NCBI GenBank assembly: GCA_030770425.1
Contig: JASJFT010000085.1
Coordinates: forward strand, 117,694 to 181,693
DNA from: Darksidea phi
Lineage: Eukaryota; Ascomycota; Dothideomycetes; Pleosporales; Lentitheciaceae
Reading direction: 5' to 3'
Length of the DNA stretch: 64,000 nt
The notes under the pieces were generated by a model, which made no database searches, had not been told where the DNA came from, and saw only the letters and a list, made by a program, of their open reading frames with translations. Made by a program: the position numbers and the translations under genes. Shown here one piece after another: positions 1 through 11,772 of this stretch. Positions within the stretch are counted from its first letter, which is position 1. The number at the start of each line of letters is the position of its first letter.

Positions 1-1849
1 GAACGACATCACACCTTCGCTATATTACACGCCGCTCGGGGCCAGCTCGGGCGAATACTCGCCGCTGAATGCCCAGCAGCATTTGCGCTCACTCCTTCAT
101 ATTTCGCAGTAACCTATGATATGGGCGAAAGTGGTATGCCGTGTTCCTAGAGCTGGTATGCATCCTCAGCTAAGGTCCTGCATGAAGAGGAATCACCTTG
201 TTCAATGTATCTTTGCGAATCTCAAGAAATGATTCTACTGGATAAGCAATAGCTTTTAGCAATAATCGGAACTTCAGCTCGCTTTCCACATCAGACCTAC
301 TTTGGAGTATTCGTCTGCTGCTATATGGAAATAGGTTTTTGGGCGTAACATGGAGTGGTATCGATACAACACAGTAATGTTCATTTCTATAAACATTTGT
401 CTTGCGCGGACAACGATCTTTAGACTCGACTCATCGAAGTCCTTCTATTGATACGAGGTTGCTATACGCCTTGCGCCTATCCAGGGAAACCCCTCTCAAA
501 CACTTATACTTTTGTTCCCATTACTCATTTCCACGTCCCTCCAGTTCATCTCATCGCCAGGCCACTAATCAGCCCTGCGCAAATAGAACAGTCAAATACA
601 GGAGTCTTCCTTTCCTCTCCTACAATCCAGCGCACTCTACCGATGTTGCTTCCCCCCCCTCCCCCAAGTTTAGAACGCTAATCCGAAATATCTATGCTAA
701 ACCCCCAGCGGGAGACTAGAAATTTCAAACCCGCTAATTTCTTTTCCTCTGAACTTGTGTAAGAATTTGCATGTTGCGATGGTATTCATGGATATGGATT
801 TACAAGATGAGAAGTCTAAGATTGTAGATATTATATCGAACCTATATCGCGCTTGGCTAGACAGCGGAGAATGAAGTAATATTATAGAGGAGTAAGAGTT
901 TGTCAGAATACTATGTGGCACGGGACTGGAGTGCGTCGCGAGAGCTGAGGACAAGTCTAGATTGATTTCTGCCGGCCATTTCGTGCGCGATGAAGTTTGC
1001 TAACGGGGCTCGTTTTCGAAGTACCTAGTAATAGTAAATATCTGTGGTAGCATAGTGACTGCGGTAGCTCATTTGTTATTTATTTATTTATTTAGTCTTT
1101 TCTAATCACAAATACCACGTACTCGATCGCCATTCTCCCATTGAAAATATTCCCGATCGAGCTATGGTTCGCTCGGAAGGATCTCATCTCGATACCTGGT
1201 TCTTATCCAGCTTCGGTCTTCAGCTGCGCTACAGTAGTTCACTTAGTCTCTATAATTGATGGCGGAGGCGTCCCCAGAACTCCAAAAATCAAAGCACGAC
1301 ATATAGAAGGGGGAAGATCGTATCAGAAGAGGCGTGGAAAAGCGAGACAATCGCGAAACGTGAACATGTAAGGAGGTGGGTAGTACCTAGGCTAGCTCGC
1401 GATGATTATGATCGACAGCGGCTGAAGTGTGCAGGGCGTGGGGGGCTAATATAAGGCTGGGACCTGGAATACGAAGGCTTGCTCAAGCCGCTCCTTATAA
1501 CCATGCAATTCCCGCACCCGTTTGTCGAGATTTCAACCCTCTAGCGAGGATTACTGCAGAAACTTTTCTCGGCCTAGTCACCCTTGTAGACTCTTCGCAA
1601 CTGTGGTTTATTTGTATATTGTCTATGTCGTACCACACACTTTCCATTGTTTCGTCATATGGAACCATGTGCAGACAACCAACGCCGTCGCTCATGATGC
1701 AATCGAAATGTAGTATGCACAGTACAGAGAAAGAAAACTGGGGTATATGTACCAAACCAAGGGGATCATCCCTCATACATCCTCCTCGTTATCATGTCTT
1801 CCACCCCCGCAAAGTCGGTTGCTGTTCTGCCGCACATCTCCGTAAAAGC
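1..1849. other. Intergenic, no gene recognised
   Basis: No open frame here looks like a protein family or has convincing splice structure. A short TTTA microsatellite run lies near 1075-1095 and a C-rich pyrimidine tract near 648-665. The right part is the 3' flank of the glucanosyltransferase gene, which reads leftward. Confidence 0.5.
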
Positions 1850-3242
1850 TTACATCCAGATGAAAAAGCCCGCAAGCACCCCGATCAACCCTAATCCCAT
1901 ACTCATCAACTCCCTTGCTGGACTCCCCGGCGCAGCCCCCTTGTTCGACGGACTTGGTGTTGCCTGTCCCTCGCCCGTACCCGTCGGGCCTGCACTACCT
2001 GTCCGACTGGCCTCCTGCGCGTTATACACTTGTCCCAGTGTCGGCAGCACGCTCTGAGCATCAACCTCCCACACTTGCGAGGTAAAAGCCGGGCACGGTG
2101 GCGGTGTGAGCGTGGGGTTGTACGCTGATTCCTGAACGCCAGAGGGAAAGAGCGTCTTCCACCTGTTGCTGAGGTTGGGGAAGTCGGGGGAAACGGGAGT
2201 CGGTGTGCCGGAGCGCGTGTAGCCATCCGGCGGTGCGCCGGGGCCTGGTTCGACTTTCGGACCGTAGCTGACGAGGCCGTATTGATTGGCTTCCATGATC
2301 CATTCATATATGATTGCACCGCTCCAATTATCCGTCATATCCTTTCCGAAGATTGATTCCTGGTCTTCGAAATTGCGCGGCTTGGGCTCAATGCAGCCCG
2401 TCTCCGAGAGGAAGATGGGAATGTTATAATTGACGTCGGTGACGTTCTTGATGAGGTCGACATAGCCGGATTGCTGGAAGGACGAGTCGCCGCACCACGA
2501 GTACGCGTTGAGGGAGTAGAAGTCGAGGGCTTCGGAGGCGTTGCTGCCACACGCCATGTAGTTCTGTAGCATAGGACGGAGCGTGGCAATGTCGGCGGCG
2601 GAGTAGCCGATCGGGATGTTGCGGTAGTTCTTTGCGTTGCGGTAAGCTTTGAGGTCGCGGGCGGCGGCTTTGACGTAGGGCGCGGCGACAGAGCCGTTGC
2701 CTAGTGCTGTTAATTGCTATTACGAAAGCGAGAAGGGAAGACATGCCAGTAGTCAAGACCTCGTTGCCGACGAAGAAGCCCGCCAGGTTGTCGTACTTCT
2801 GGAACGTATCCATGACAACGGAGAAGCGCTCGAGCTGCGTCTGATTCCAGTGCGGTGCAATCTGCTCAATCTGGGTGTCAAACGTGTCCAAATCGAGCCA
2901 AATGTAAATCCCGGCATCCTCAAACGTCTTCATACAGTCGTCGTGATCGGCAGAAGGATCGACATGATACACGCGAATTGAATTGGTGCCGATTTCCTTC
3001 ATGAGCGCCGAATCGAGCCCGCACTGTGTGTTGTCGATGAGCGGGTCATCGGGGACAAGTTGGTATGCAATGCCTATATAAAGTCAACGAAGGATTCTGC
3101 AGGACGCTTAATTGAACTCACCCTTGACGAAGAACTGGTCGCCCTCGCTCGTGAAGAACTTGGACCCCTTGGTCGAAATGGTAGGAATTGCATTGACAGA
3201 AGCAAGGCCCGCAAAGGCCGTGGTCAAGAAAGCGGTGCGCAT
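1850..3242 (-). CDS. GPI-anchored beta-1,3-glucanosyltransferase (GH72, Gas/Gel type)
   Basis: Cell-wall enzyme that cuts and rejoins beta-1,3-glucan chains at the outer face of the plasma membrane. Model: complement of exons 1850-2700, 2747-3073 and 3122-3242, giving 432 aa. A signal peptide (about residues 1-18) is followed by the GH72 domain, with acid/base Glu in VGNEV and nucleophile Glu in FLSETGC. There is no C-terminal Cys-rich CBM43 module, so it belongs to the shorter Gas/Gel subgroup. A Ser/Thr/Pro-rich tail and a terminal hydrophobic segment fit a GPI anchor. The first intron (48 nt) is canonical. The second (2701-2746, 46 nt) has a GC donor (G|GCATGT) and an AG acceptor; removing it restores the frame as T-T-G-N-G-S. 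Family assignment is secure; the exact GPI site is inferred. Confidence 0.93.
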
Positions 3243-4136
3243 GGCTGCTTTCTACGCGGATCCAGAGAGATAGAGAGTGTGTGCAGAGATGGCAATGAGA
3301 TACGGGTGTATTGGAGAAAGGACAAGCAAATAAGCGAGTGATGTTATGCCAAACAGCTGCTCGGAACGAGCGACCGTGTCGTGGGAAAGAGGAGTCCCGG
3401 TAGCCGTGTACGTCCGACGATGTCGGTAGTCGCGCAAACGATAGTGCCTTTCACAATGTCAGTCGGCAACAGCGAGTGGAACGTCAACACAACAGCGGTC
3501 CTCAGCGCTTCCACGAGAATCATACGATAAGAGAAGCCAGAAGGAAGAAACTGGGAACTGGAAAGCGTCTCGGCTATCCCAGCCGACCACTGCGGCGGCA
3601 AAGGTCGAGATTGCCATGCCGATGTTGGAAAGCAGATCTGCAATAGCGAACGCGTCGGTGCGGCCATGGGCCAACGTCACCGTGCCTAGACGAGGAAAGC
3701 TGATTGGTTAAGCGTGTGCAAGCCTTGCGTTTCAGGAGCTTGATGTGGCTAGGCAAGATGATTTTCCTTGCTTGAAACATTCATGCCGGTTTTGGAGTGG
3801 TGTGTTAACAGGGAAGTTGTGAAGTTCTGGATAACTGGTCATCTGCTAGCTTCGTCCGCGACGCGACTTCGGAGAGTCAAGCTGAGTCCAGGAATCATGT
3901 ATGAAGTGGATGCATATCCACTTGTGAGGTCATTCGCACACCGTGCAACGTACTTGGGTTGCACTCAACAGCCTTCTGAGTGCACAGCAGCGAGTCGCAT
4001 GATGCGTACGAGTGTAAATTGCAAGTGCAGCATAAGTACGCCCAACGACAAAGGTAGCCAAAACAAATATATGCAGAAGGAAAAGGAGACGAACTACAAA
4101 AAAATATTGATACCTCGCACGGTCCCGTCTCCCAAA
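3243..4136. other. Intergenic
   Basis: This holds the 5' flank of the GH72 gene and the 3' flank of the AA14-like gene. Short open frames lack family resemblance and are treated as chance. Confidence 0.5.
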
Positions 4137-5075
4137 CTACTCAAAGATATCTCTCTGCGGCCCATCCGCGAATCCGCACTTCGAATTATACCCCGGAGTC
4201 GTCCCCCACGCCGGAGGCGTCACAATGTTGTTTCCACCTGTGGTAGCATTTTGATTCCAGGCAATCATCTGTTTGGCTCCCTTGACGCACTTGGAGGCGT
4301 CGTCGGCGCAGTAGACGGGTGGTTTAGCTTTGGCGAGGCGTGCTGCTGACGTCGCACCTGTGACGGTACATTTGAAGCCCTGCATATACCTGCATTTGTT
4401 AGTCTTGAGGATGAGAGAGGAGGTTCTTAGAGGAACTTACATATTTGCCTGTCCACACCCACTCGGCACCCACAACCATGCACACGTACATCCTCCAGCT
4501 GGACACTTGGGCAGATTCGGTACCGCGTACGTAGCCAGCCTCTTCCATGGTGTATGCTTCAACACGCTAAACACGACTAAATTCTCCATTGTAACCTTTT
4601 TTAGATCGCTCTCATAGCTAATCGCCCACGCAGTCCCCGCCGCAAAACTCTCATTATACGTATGCAGTGGGCCATCCCCGCCCTTCGTTTTCAAACAAGG
4701 ACTACTCATAGTTCCCTCCCAAGAATTCCAGTCGTCGGGATGGTTCTCGCCATCAGGCCACGCCGTCGTCAGTTTCCCGCCATAGGAGAGCGTGGTAAAG
4801 GCGCGGTTGTGCGCTAGCTCGACGGTGAACTGGCCGTTGGCGGGAAGCTCGAGAAATTCTCCAGCCGGGGGTGGAGCCTGGTCGCATCCGCGTTTGTGCT
4901 GGAACCACCACTCCTCTTTTGCCTCGTTGAAGGCAGGGCTTACCGGTAAGTTGGTGTTTTCCTGATCAACGGCGGGGTCGTTGCCGCCGCGGCAGTACAT
5001 GCCTTTTGCCCAGGCGGCCGTGTGGGCGGAAGCGAGGGCAATGAGGGTGGTAGTGAGGAGGGCGGAACGGAGCAT
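4137..5075 (-). CDS. Secreted AA14-like lytic polysaccharide monooxygenase (candidate)
   Basis: Likely a copper-dependent oxidase acting on plant or fungal polysaccharide outside the cell. Exons (complement) 4441-5075 and 4389-4137, with a 51-nt GTAAGT...GCAG intron, give 295 aa. The ATG at 5075 was chosen because a signal peptide follows directly. Cleavage after ASA would expose His18 as the mature N-terminus, as in a histidine-brace LPMO; a second candidate copper ligand is the His in ELAHN. The WWF-x-H...[14 protein letters not shown] block and many paired cysteines resemble AA14 proteins as I remember them. Family membership rests on that recollection plus the N-terminal His. AA14 enzymes are described on xylan-coated cellulose; the substrate here is unknown. 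Confidence 0.68.
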
Positions 5076-6147
5076 GGTAGGCGAACTAGGACGATGGGGT
5101 TGAGAGGGGCTGTATGATGAAGTTGTAGAGGAATATGGAACCAAGTGAGGAAGAACGGAACAAGAGGGGAGTGTATGTAAATGAAGATGACATATTTACC
5201 ATCGCACACTAGCATGCTATATACTTCTCCGATGGCACAAAAGCCGTCCCACAGCCACCAATTCCAGGTAGTTTCAGAAGTCATAACCGCCTCCTCCAAA
5301 TCTCCCGCCACTTCCCGTAAAAGCCTCTATATTTCATAGGGACACTCTGCAAGGGGAAAGTAGGCGGAGAAAAGGTGATTAAGCAAGCGGGAATGGGAAG
5401 CTTGTCGCTCGTAATGTGAGACGAAGCGACGAGCGCGATCGGCAAAGACTTAATGAAGTACCGCAACTAACCCGGATTGGGTGTTTGATAATGACTTAAA
5501 AGGTAATGAGGTGTTGGCGGTAGTTAGCTTGCAGTCAATGGAGGGAGAACAGGAGGTGCTGACGGGGGCGGAGTCCAGACATTTATAGGAGTGGTGGTTG
5601 GGGGTCTGAGAGGGCCTATTTAGTGCCGCCATGTGCTGAGGACGCAGTTGGATATAACGAGCTAAGTTGTAAAGCAACGATGATGAAGATTAGCTGGACA
5701 GGTGACTGTTGAGAACGTTGGTGGGCTTTATGTCGCTAGCATAAACGTAATCCGAGGTGACTAATCCACAATCTTCGCTCGCACCGAGGAGTGCAGCAAT
5801 GAACAGGTTCCTAGGCCACGATACCCATTCCACAGTGAACTGCACGGCAGCCTCAAAACGTTGTCAAAGACGTAACAAGTCAACTGTTGAGAGTTCCTTG
5901 AGAAGTATCGCTGAAGACTAATTTAGCGCCATGGATCCACCCGGCCGTCATTCCGTGCATGTTCAAACGGCCCGCGGATGACAGACCGTCTAGCCCTCAG
6001 CCCGATCGCTAAAGTGACAACCACACCTGCACCGCTCAACAGAACCTCAGCAACGGCTGAAAGACCCTAGAGACGTCTCTCCCTCCTATCCCTCGCCTAT
6101 AATTATACGGACAGTTGAACGATCCTGTGGGGAGTAGCGGGGAAACA
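5076..6147. other. Divergent intergenic region
   Basis: Shared upstream region of the leftward AA14-like gene and the rightward EAF gene. No conserved gene is visible. Confidence 0.45.
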
Positions 6148-7686
6148 ATGGCATCTCCGATGGTCGAAGGGCGGCTTGATCCGCACAAGAAGGCGCACTT
6201 TACGCTTCATATTAGCGACCAGATAGCGGACGGCGAGGTGGGCGATTATACAAGTGTAAAGTGTATGCTTGCCTATTCCTTTCGTCCCATCTCTCCCCCT
6301 TGCGGTAGCTAACCCATCACCCCAGATAACCACAAGCCCGTGCAGCCAACCTCGTCTCGCACCACGACGCTTACATCCACCTCGGCAAACACCTACACAC
6401 TCACGCTCGAGGACAAGAAGGAAGGAGACAAAAAAGACGTTTTCGTCTTCACGGGCCAGAAGACAACCCCCAAGAAATCATACATCCTCCTCTTCGATAC
6501 GAACGCTCAGAAAGCGACTCTCGAGCCGCTGGCTAGCACATACACGTTCAACGTCGCCAAGAAGAATGGCACAGACATATCCTCTACGTATTCGAAGATA
6601 TACCCTCGCAAGCAGAAAGACGATGCGCACGATACAGCAGCAGGAGCCGACGACCTCTTCGACGAAAACGCACACGACGACATAGACGCAGACCCCGACG
6701 CGAGCAATCCCTACGACTTTCGCCATTTCTTGAGCAAGGAGAAGGCAAAGCGTGGCGATGAGTCGGAATACAACAACGCTGCTTCGCCAGATTATCGCAC
6801 GGGGACCGGTAGCGCACTCAACACGCCGCAGTTTGCAGCAAGGAAACCTGCAACAGCGGTGACATCGAAGCCGAAAGCTCCCGCACAAGCCGCGCCGAAG
6901 CCCAAGAAGCGCAAGTCGCCCGAACCAGAGCGGAAAAGAGCAGCGCCGAAGAAACAAGCGCCTCCAGCAGTCCGTCTCGAGCGCCGCGCAACACAGCAAA
7001 AACCCGAGCCCGCAAAGCCCGCACGAAAGGCCGCCGGGGCAGCGCCAGCCTCCAAGATAAAATCTGCGGAAATAATACACTCCGAGGACGAATCAGACTC
7101 CGATGCTGAAGGAGAAGCCGATGATATCACCTTCCCATCCCACGCGCACCGTTCGCCGTCACCCATCCAGCACCGCCACGCCTCCCCCGGATCCGACGAA
7201 GACGAAGAAATGGACGACGTAGGCGGCGCTTCAAACCTAGAGATTGAAATCGAAATCCCCGATGCGCAACCCAGCAAACCCTCCCGCCCCTCCGCCCTCT
7301 CATCCCTTGGCCTCGGCCAAAGTCTCGGCCTAGGCTACGGAAAGTCACCGTCCGCTGGCCCCATCTCTCTCGCCAGCGCCGCGAATAGTGTCGAAGGGTC
7401 ACCGAATCCCCACGGGCTCGGAAAGCGCAATAACCAAGACGATGATGGTGTTATTGATTTTGGAGATTTAGGCGGCGGCGGTGGGAGTGATGAGGACGCG
7501 GATGCGGATGGAGATGATGATGTGGACGTTGAGCCTATGGATATTGGGCCGCCGGCGCAGAGCAAGCCCAGTGGTGTAACAGGAGACGAAGGCGAAGCGG
7601 AAGGGGAAGAAGAGGATCCGTTGGTCCAGGCTATGATGATGGGGCTGGCCGGGGGTGAGAGCAGTGAGGAAAGTGAGGAGGAGTAA
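6148..7686 (+). CDS. EAF-domain RNA polymerase II elongation factor
   Basis: Nuclear partner of ELL-type elongation factors; EAF proteins stimulate Pol II elongation. Exons 6148-6262 and 6326-7686, joined through a GTATGC...CCCAG intron of 63 nt, give 491 aa. The ATG at 6148 (acaATGg) is preferred; no ATG lies upstream in frame. Residues 1 to about 110 carry the EAF N-terminal domain, and the splice restores SVKYNHKP, matching the family's conserved stretch before a beta-rich segment with FVFTGQKT and YILLFD. The remaining roughly 380 residues are low-complexity: a Lys/Ala/Pro-rich nuclear-localisation-like block (KPKKRKSPEPERKR), then Asp/Glu-rich acidic tracts to the C-terminus. A disordered acidic tail is typical of transcription factors. 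Confidence 0.85.
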
Positions 7687-8551
7687 ATGGCATCGCGCCC
7701 GCAGTCTTATGACGCGCTGCGTTAGTGTTGTATTGTGCTGTAATGGAATACCCCAGTATGTAGAGTTTTGTTTTGTTATACAGATATACCATCTGTGTCC
7801 TTCCTCATCCTACTACTCTTTCCATCCCATCTCGCTATCTCCTCTCTACTCTCTCAAGAGAACACCCACACCATCACGCTACCCCCTTCGCAGCGACGAG
7901 ATAGTATTCATCCTCTCCGCCATCCTCTAACATACGTCACTGTTGTATCCTGGAGAGGGAGATAAAGATACTGACTTATATTCCCCTCTTCAAACTCCGA
8001 TGCGCAGGGTGTAACAACTTCACGTGGGAATTGCGAGAATGACGTGGGATGCGTGAGAGCGGTATGTTAGAGGCGGGTTAAAGCAGGAGTAAGAAGGGAG
8101 CTAACAAATTGTAAATGCAATGGACATCGATTGAACACATTGGACAACCAATGCAATCAGCAGAGGCTTCGCACTTTTTATGATGGGACAACACACAGCA
8201 AATCACACCACATTATCCAAGGCAAAGCACAAGAGTCAACAAGAGATCGGCATAAATTTCCAGGAACGGGCGCCCAGCTCAAGGACTACCCGATCACCAG
8301 CACAGGGCTTTCCCTCGTCCGCTTCTCCAGTATAGATCAGAGTCCGAGTATCTTTCCCTCATAAGCGCATGGTATTGATACGATTCCCTTCAATCCGTTC
8401 TCCGGGTGAACATCGAACATTTTGAAATTGGTCAAATGCCTAGAATTTTCCCATCCGCGCTCCTACTCCAACATGATGGTGAAGATATCGAGGTATTGTA
8501 GAAGGTAGGGAGGAGGATATAACGTGCTGCAGTAGATGCGCAAAAGAGCGT
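7687..8551. other. Convergent intergenic region
   Basis: 3' flanks of the EAF gene (rightward) and the Rps0 gene (leftward). Pyrimidine-rich stretches occur at 7795-7870. No gene seen. Confidence 0.5.
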
Positions 8552-9590
8552 CTACCACTGGACATTGGTCTGAGGAGCAGTCTCCGCACCCCAGCCCTCG
8601 TTGCCAGTCTCCTGGGCGCCGGTAGCAGCCCAGTCGGTCGCATCGGCGTCCCAGCTGCCGCCACCGGGCTGAGCAGCAGCCTGGGAAGTGAAGGCACCAG
8701 CGGTGGCGCCAGAAACCTCCCACTCGCTGGTGAAGCCAGCGTCGACGGGTCCGGGACCAACCTCGTCGGCACCAGGGACCTTAGCCTCCTCCACACCGGC
8801 AGAGTCCTTGTTCTCTTCGGCTTCGGGGTCGCGGTAGAAGTAGAGATCGGTCATAACGTCCCACTCGGTCTCGCGGGAAGCGAGCGTACCGCGGAGACGG
8901 AGGACCTCACGGGCGAGCATCCACCAGACCAAACCAATGGCGTGACGGCCCTTGTTGTTGGTGGGGATGGCAACATCGACGTACTCGGTAGGCGAATCGG
9001 TGTCGCAGAGGGCCTGGCTCAGTCAGTCTCCAATCCTTTCCCCCTTCGCAGTCGCTTCTACTCACAATGACGGGGATGTTGACGTAAGAAGCCTCCTTGA
9101 TAGCCTGGGCATCGGTGCGGGGATCGGTGACGATGATCAAGCGCGGCTCCTTGAACGAGCGGGTGATGTAGTTGGTGAAGTTACCGGGGGTGAAGCGACC
9201 AGCGATAGCGACGGCACCGGTGTGCGCGGCGAACTTAAGCACAGCGCGCTGGCCATATGGGCGGGCAGAGATGACACAGACTGTACAATATTAGCAACTA
9301 TCTCAACTGCACGCCCTAAGCTCATCTATGAGCTCCAACTATTCGTGCAAGCTGAAAGACATACTGTCGGCCGGGTTGTCAATGGCGACAATAATGCGCG
9401 CAGCGAGCACTATCTTTTCCCAGGTCTTGCCAATGTTGATCACATTGATGCCATCGGGGCGCGTCTTCCACAAGTACGGCTCCATGTGCACCTGCAGGTT
9501 CTTGGAGCCAAGATGGCACTGGGCGGCGAGCAGCATCTCGATGTCCTGCGACGTGGGGTTGAAGATGGCGGGAAGGTTGCTGGGAGCCAT
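8552..9590 (-). CDS. RPS0: 40S ribosomal protein S0 (uS2, RPSA/p40)
   Basis: Component of the small cytosolic ribosomal subunit, needed for 40S maturation. Exons (complement) 9365-9590, 9066-9280 and 8552-9013 give 300 aa, with introns of 84 nt (GTATGT...ACAG) and 52 nt (GTGAGT...CCAG). The eukaryotic uS2 fold is obvious across residues 10-210: [54 protein letters not shown] and the splice-restored [10 protein letters not shown]. The acidic, Gly/Ala/Trp-rich C-terminal tail (about 215-300) is usual for fungal Rps0. It is divergently arranged with the uS15m gene, with start codons 238 bp apart. Confidence 0.97.
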
Positions 9591-9828
9591 CTTTGCGGAT
9601 TGGCGTCGAATTCAGCTGCCGTGGTGTGCGAAAGTTGGATTGTCGTTCAGACGTCGAAGTTTTGGAGGGGACATCGAGAGATATTCGAGCTGTGCGAGCT
9701 AGGCTTCATCAGGACAAGCGCAAGATCGCTTCGGCCAATCTGGGACCAAGCCAAATCAAGACTAGCTTCACTTTGTCGAAAGATTCTAGGAGAGGTCAAC
9801 GACGGTTGTATCGCATCCAGCATCAACA
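9591..9828. promoter_or_regulatory. Bidirectional promoter between cytosolic uS2 and mitochondrial uS15m
   Basis: Only 238 bp separate the two divergent start codons, so both promoters and 5' leaders must share or abut this segment. I see no clear TATA box. The bidirectional role is inferred from gene layout. Confidence 0.6.
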
Positions 9829-10929
9829 ATGCCGCCTCGAATACCGATAACTTGCCTGCGGGCATCAAAACGTACGCCTGTCATTTTCCTCAGCCATCTC
9901 CATTGCTAATCGCTTGCAGCATTCCTCCCTTCGTCCCAATTCGCACTTCCGCTCCGCCCCTTCTCCGCATCTCCCAACAGCCTCGCAAAGTCTGGCCGCC
10001 ATGGGAAACGAGTAACGCACGACCCTTATCTCCTCGCTCAGCAAGCGCGCAAAAAGGCCGCCAATCTCTCCCGCCGCGCCGATATCGAGGCTGTACGCGT
10101 GGCATCACTAGGCGACCCGGTCCGCGGCAACACTACTCCCTTTGTCGAGTCCTTCGCCTCAGCTTCGCCCTTAGAATGGGAAGAAGGGAAGAAGGTTCCA
10201 AAAGATGAAACACACTTGAACTATGCGTTACGACCGGAGACGGTGAACCGACAACTGAGGAAGAGCCAGCAGATCGCCATACCCTTAGACGAGTTGAAGG
10301 GAAAGGCCGCAGCGGCCGCACATCAAAGTACGGAGAACCAATACATTTGGAGTCAATATATTAAATATCCATCAGGGCTAAATCAATGGGGCCAACGCGC
10401 ACCCGAGGCCGAGCCAACGGAAGAGGTGGATGTTGAGGCGCAGAGGAAGAAGGACCACGAGCGCGCGACCGAGGCCATTAAGAGGATAACCGCGCTGGAG
10501 AACGGCAGCTCCAAGGACCGCATGCGCGTGAATATTGCACGCTGCGTGTCTACTTTCGGTCGACACAACACCGATCGTATCATTCCACCCCGCGCACCAC
10601 CACTTCCTGCCGTCAACTCAAAGGAACCGCATACCATACGCCCGAAGACCAACATCAAAGCAACGAAAAAGCGCATTGGCCCCGATACTGGCTCCTCGGA
10701 GGTACAAATCGCCATTCTGACGGCAAAGATCAAGACGCTCGCCGATTTCCTCGAAACGCGAGGAAAGGGAGACAAGCACAACAAACGGAATCTGAGGTTG
10801 CTCGTGCACAGGCGGCAAAAGCTCCTACAGTACCTACGGCGGAAGGAGAGGGGTGGGCCGAGGTGGCAGCTTTGCATTGAAACATTAGGTCTCACAGAAG
10901 GAACGTGGAGGGGTGAGATCAGCTTGTAA
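9829..10929 (+). CDS. MRPS28: Mitochondrial small-subunit ribosomal protein uS15m
   Basis: Nuclear-encoded protein of the mitochondrial 37S subunit that binds the central domain of 15S rRNA. Exon 1 is 9829-9871 and exon 2 is 9920-10929, with a 48-nt GTACGC...TGCAG intron, giving 350 aa. The small first exon encodes the start of an Arg/Ser-rich, acid-free presequence (MPPRIPITCLRASK) fitting a mitochondrial targeting peptide. Residues about 255-350 are the uS15 domain: TGSSEVQIA, the LxxHxxxxxKDxH-like stretch GDKHNKRNLRLLVHRRQKLLQYLRR shortened here to its core, and a variable tail. The long region before it is typical of fungal uS15m. The N-terminal exon is the least certain part; the domain is secure. 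Confidence 0.92.
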
Positions 10930-11772
10930 CATACTGCAAACGCAAACTCCGGGATTTGTATGTGTATAGTCACTTGTACAATGTGCATTGGGAATGGAGG
11001 GCTTTGCATTCGAAAGCCACATATAACATTAGATTATTCAGAGATCCTCTCACGTTTCTTTACGCTCACCTTCCGAAGCCAGTTCTATGCGCAAGAAGTA
11101 ATCCATCCTGAGTAGGGCCGTTGTATACTAGCGAAATAGAACCGCGCCTCCACCTGAAATCAACTCGGCCTAGCTGATGGGATGACTGCTCTGAGTGAGG
11201 TAGGATGGCCATATAGTTCTACCACCATGTCCGTTTCCACTTTTCCACTCTCGTCTGTAAAGTATAGCCAGACTTATACCAGGGCATAGCACTTCACTGT
11301 CTATGTTGCGCTGGCTACTAACCTGTTTGTTTTGATTTACCTATTCCTAGGGGCATGTGCTTTGGAGGTACTTTGTGCTCGCGGGCTTAGGGGAGACGGC
11401 GTAATTTTGGTGCGGCTCTGGTATTTCAAGTTATTGTTCTACAGGGGGGCGGGGGTGAGTGAACGGACAGGCGATAGAATGTTCTGTAGCTTGTTGTTTA
11501 GAGGTATAGATATATTTTTCATGTGAACAGTGTTTTAGGTGGGGTCTTTGTGGTTGGACGGATGGCAGATAACAACGTGCTGCCGCAAGTCAAGTTTCGC
11601 AACATGAAGAACGAATCGAGTATATATGCGAAGATTAGATATCTGGTACCACTCTAAAAAAAAATGAACTTCCCAGTGCAAAAGATACAAAACCTGGCAG
11701 AAGCAACAATGGTATCTCCTCTGCCTTGATAAGAAACGCTAAATATGCAAAACAACTTGATCAACACTCCTC
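10930..11772. other. Convergent intergenic region
   Basis: 3' flanks of uS15m and of the WSC/peroxidase gene. No gene or repeat recognised. Confidence 0.5.

Noticed and set aside
8952..10208. Long 418-codon rightward frame over Rps0 and uS15m
   Set aside because: It is antisense to Rps0 exons and out of phase with uS15m; a shadow of real genes.
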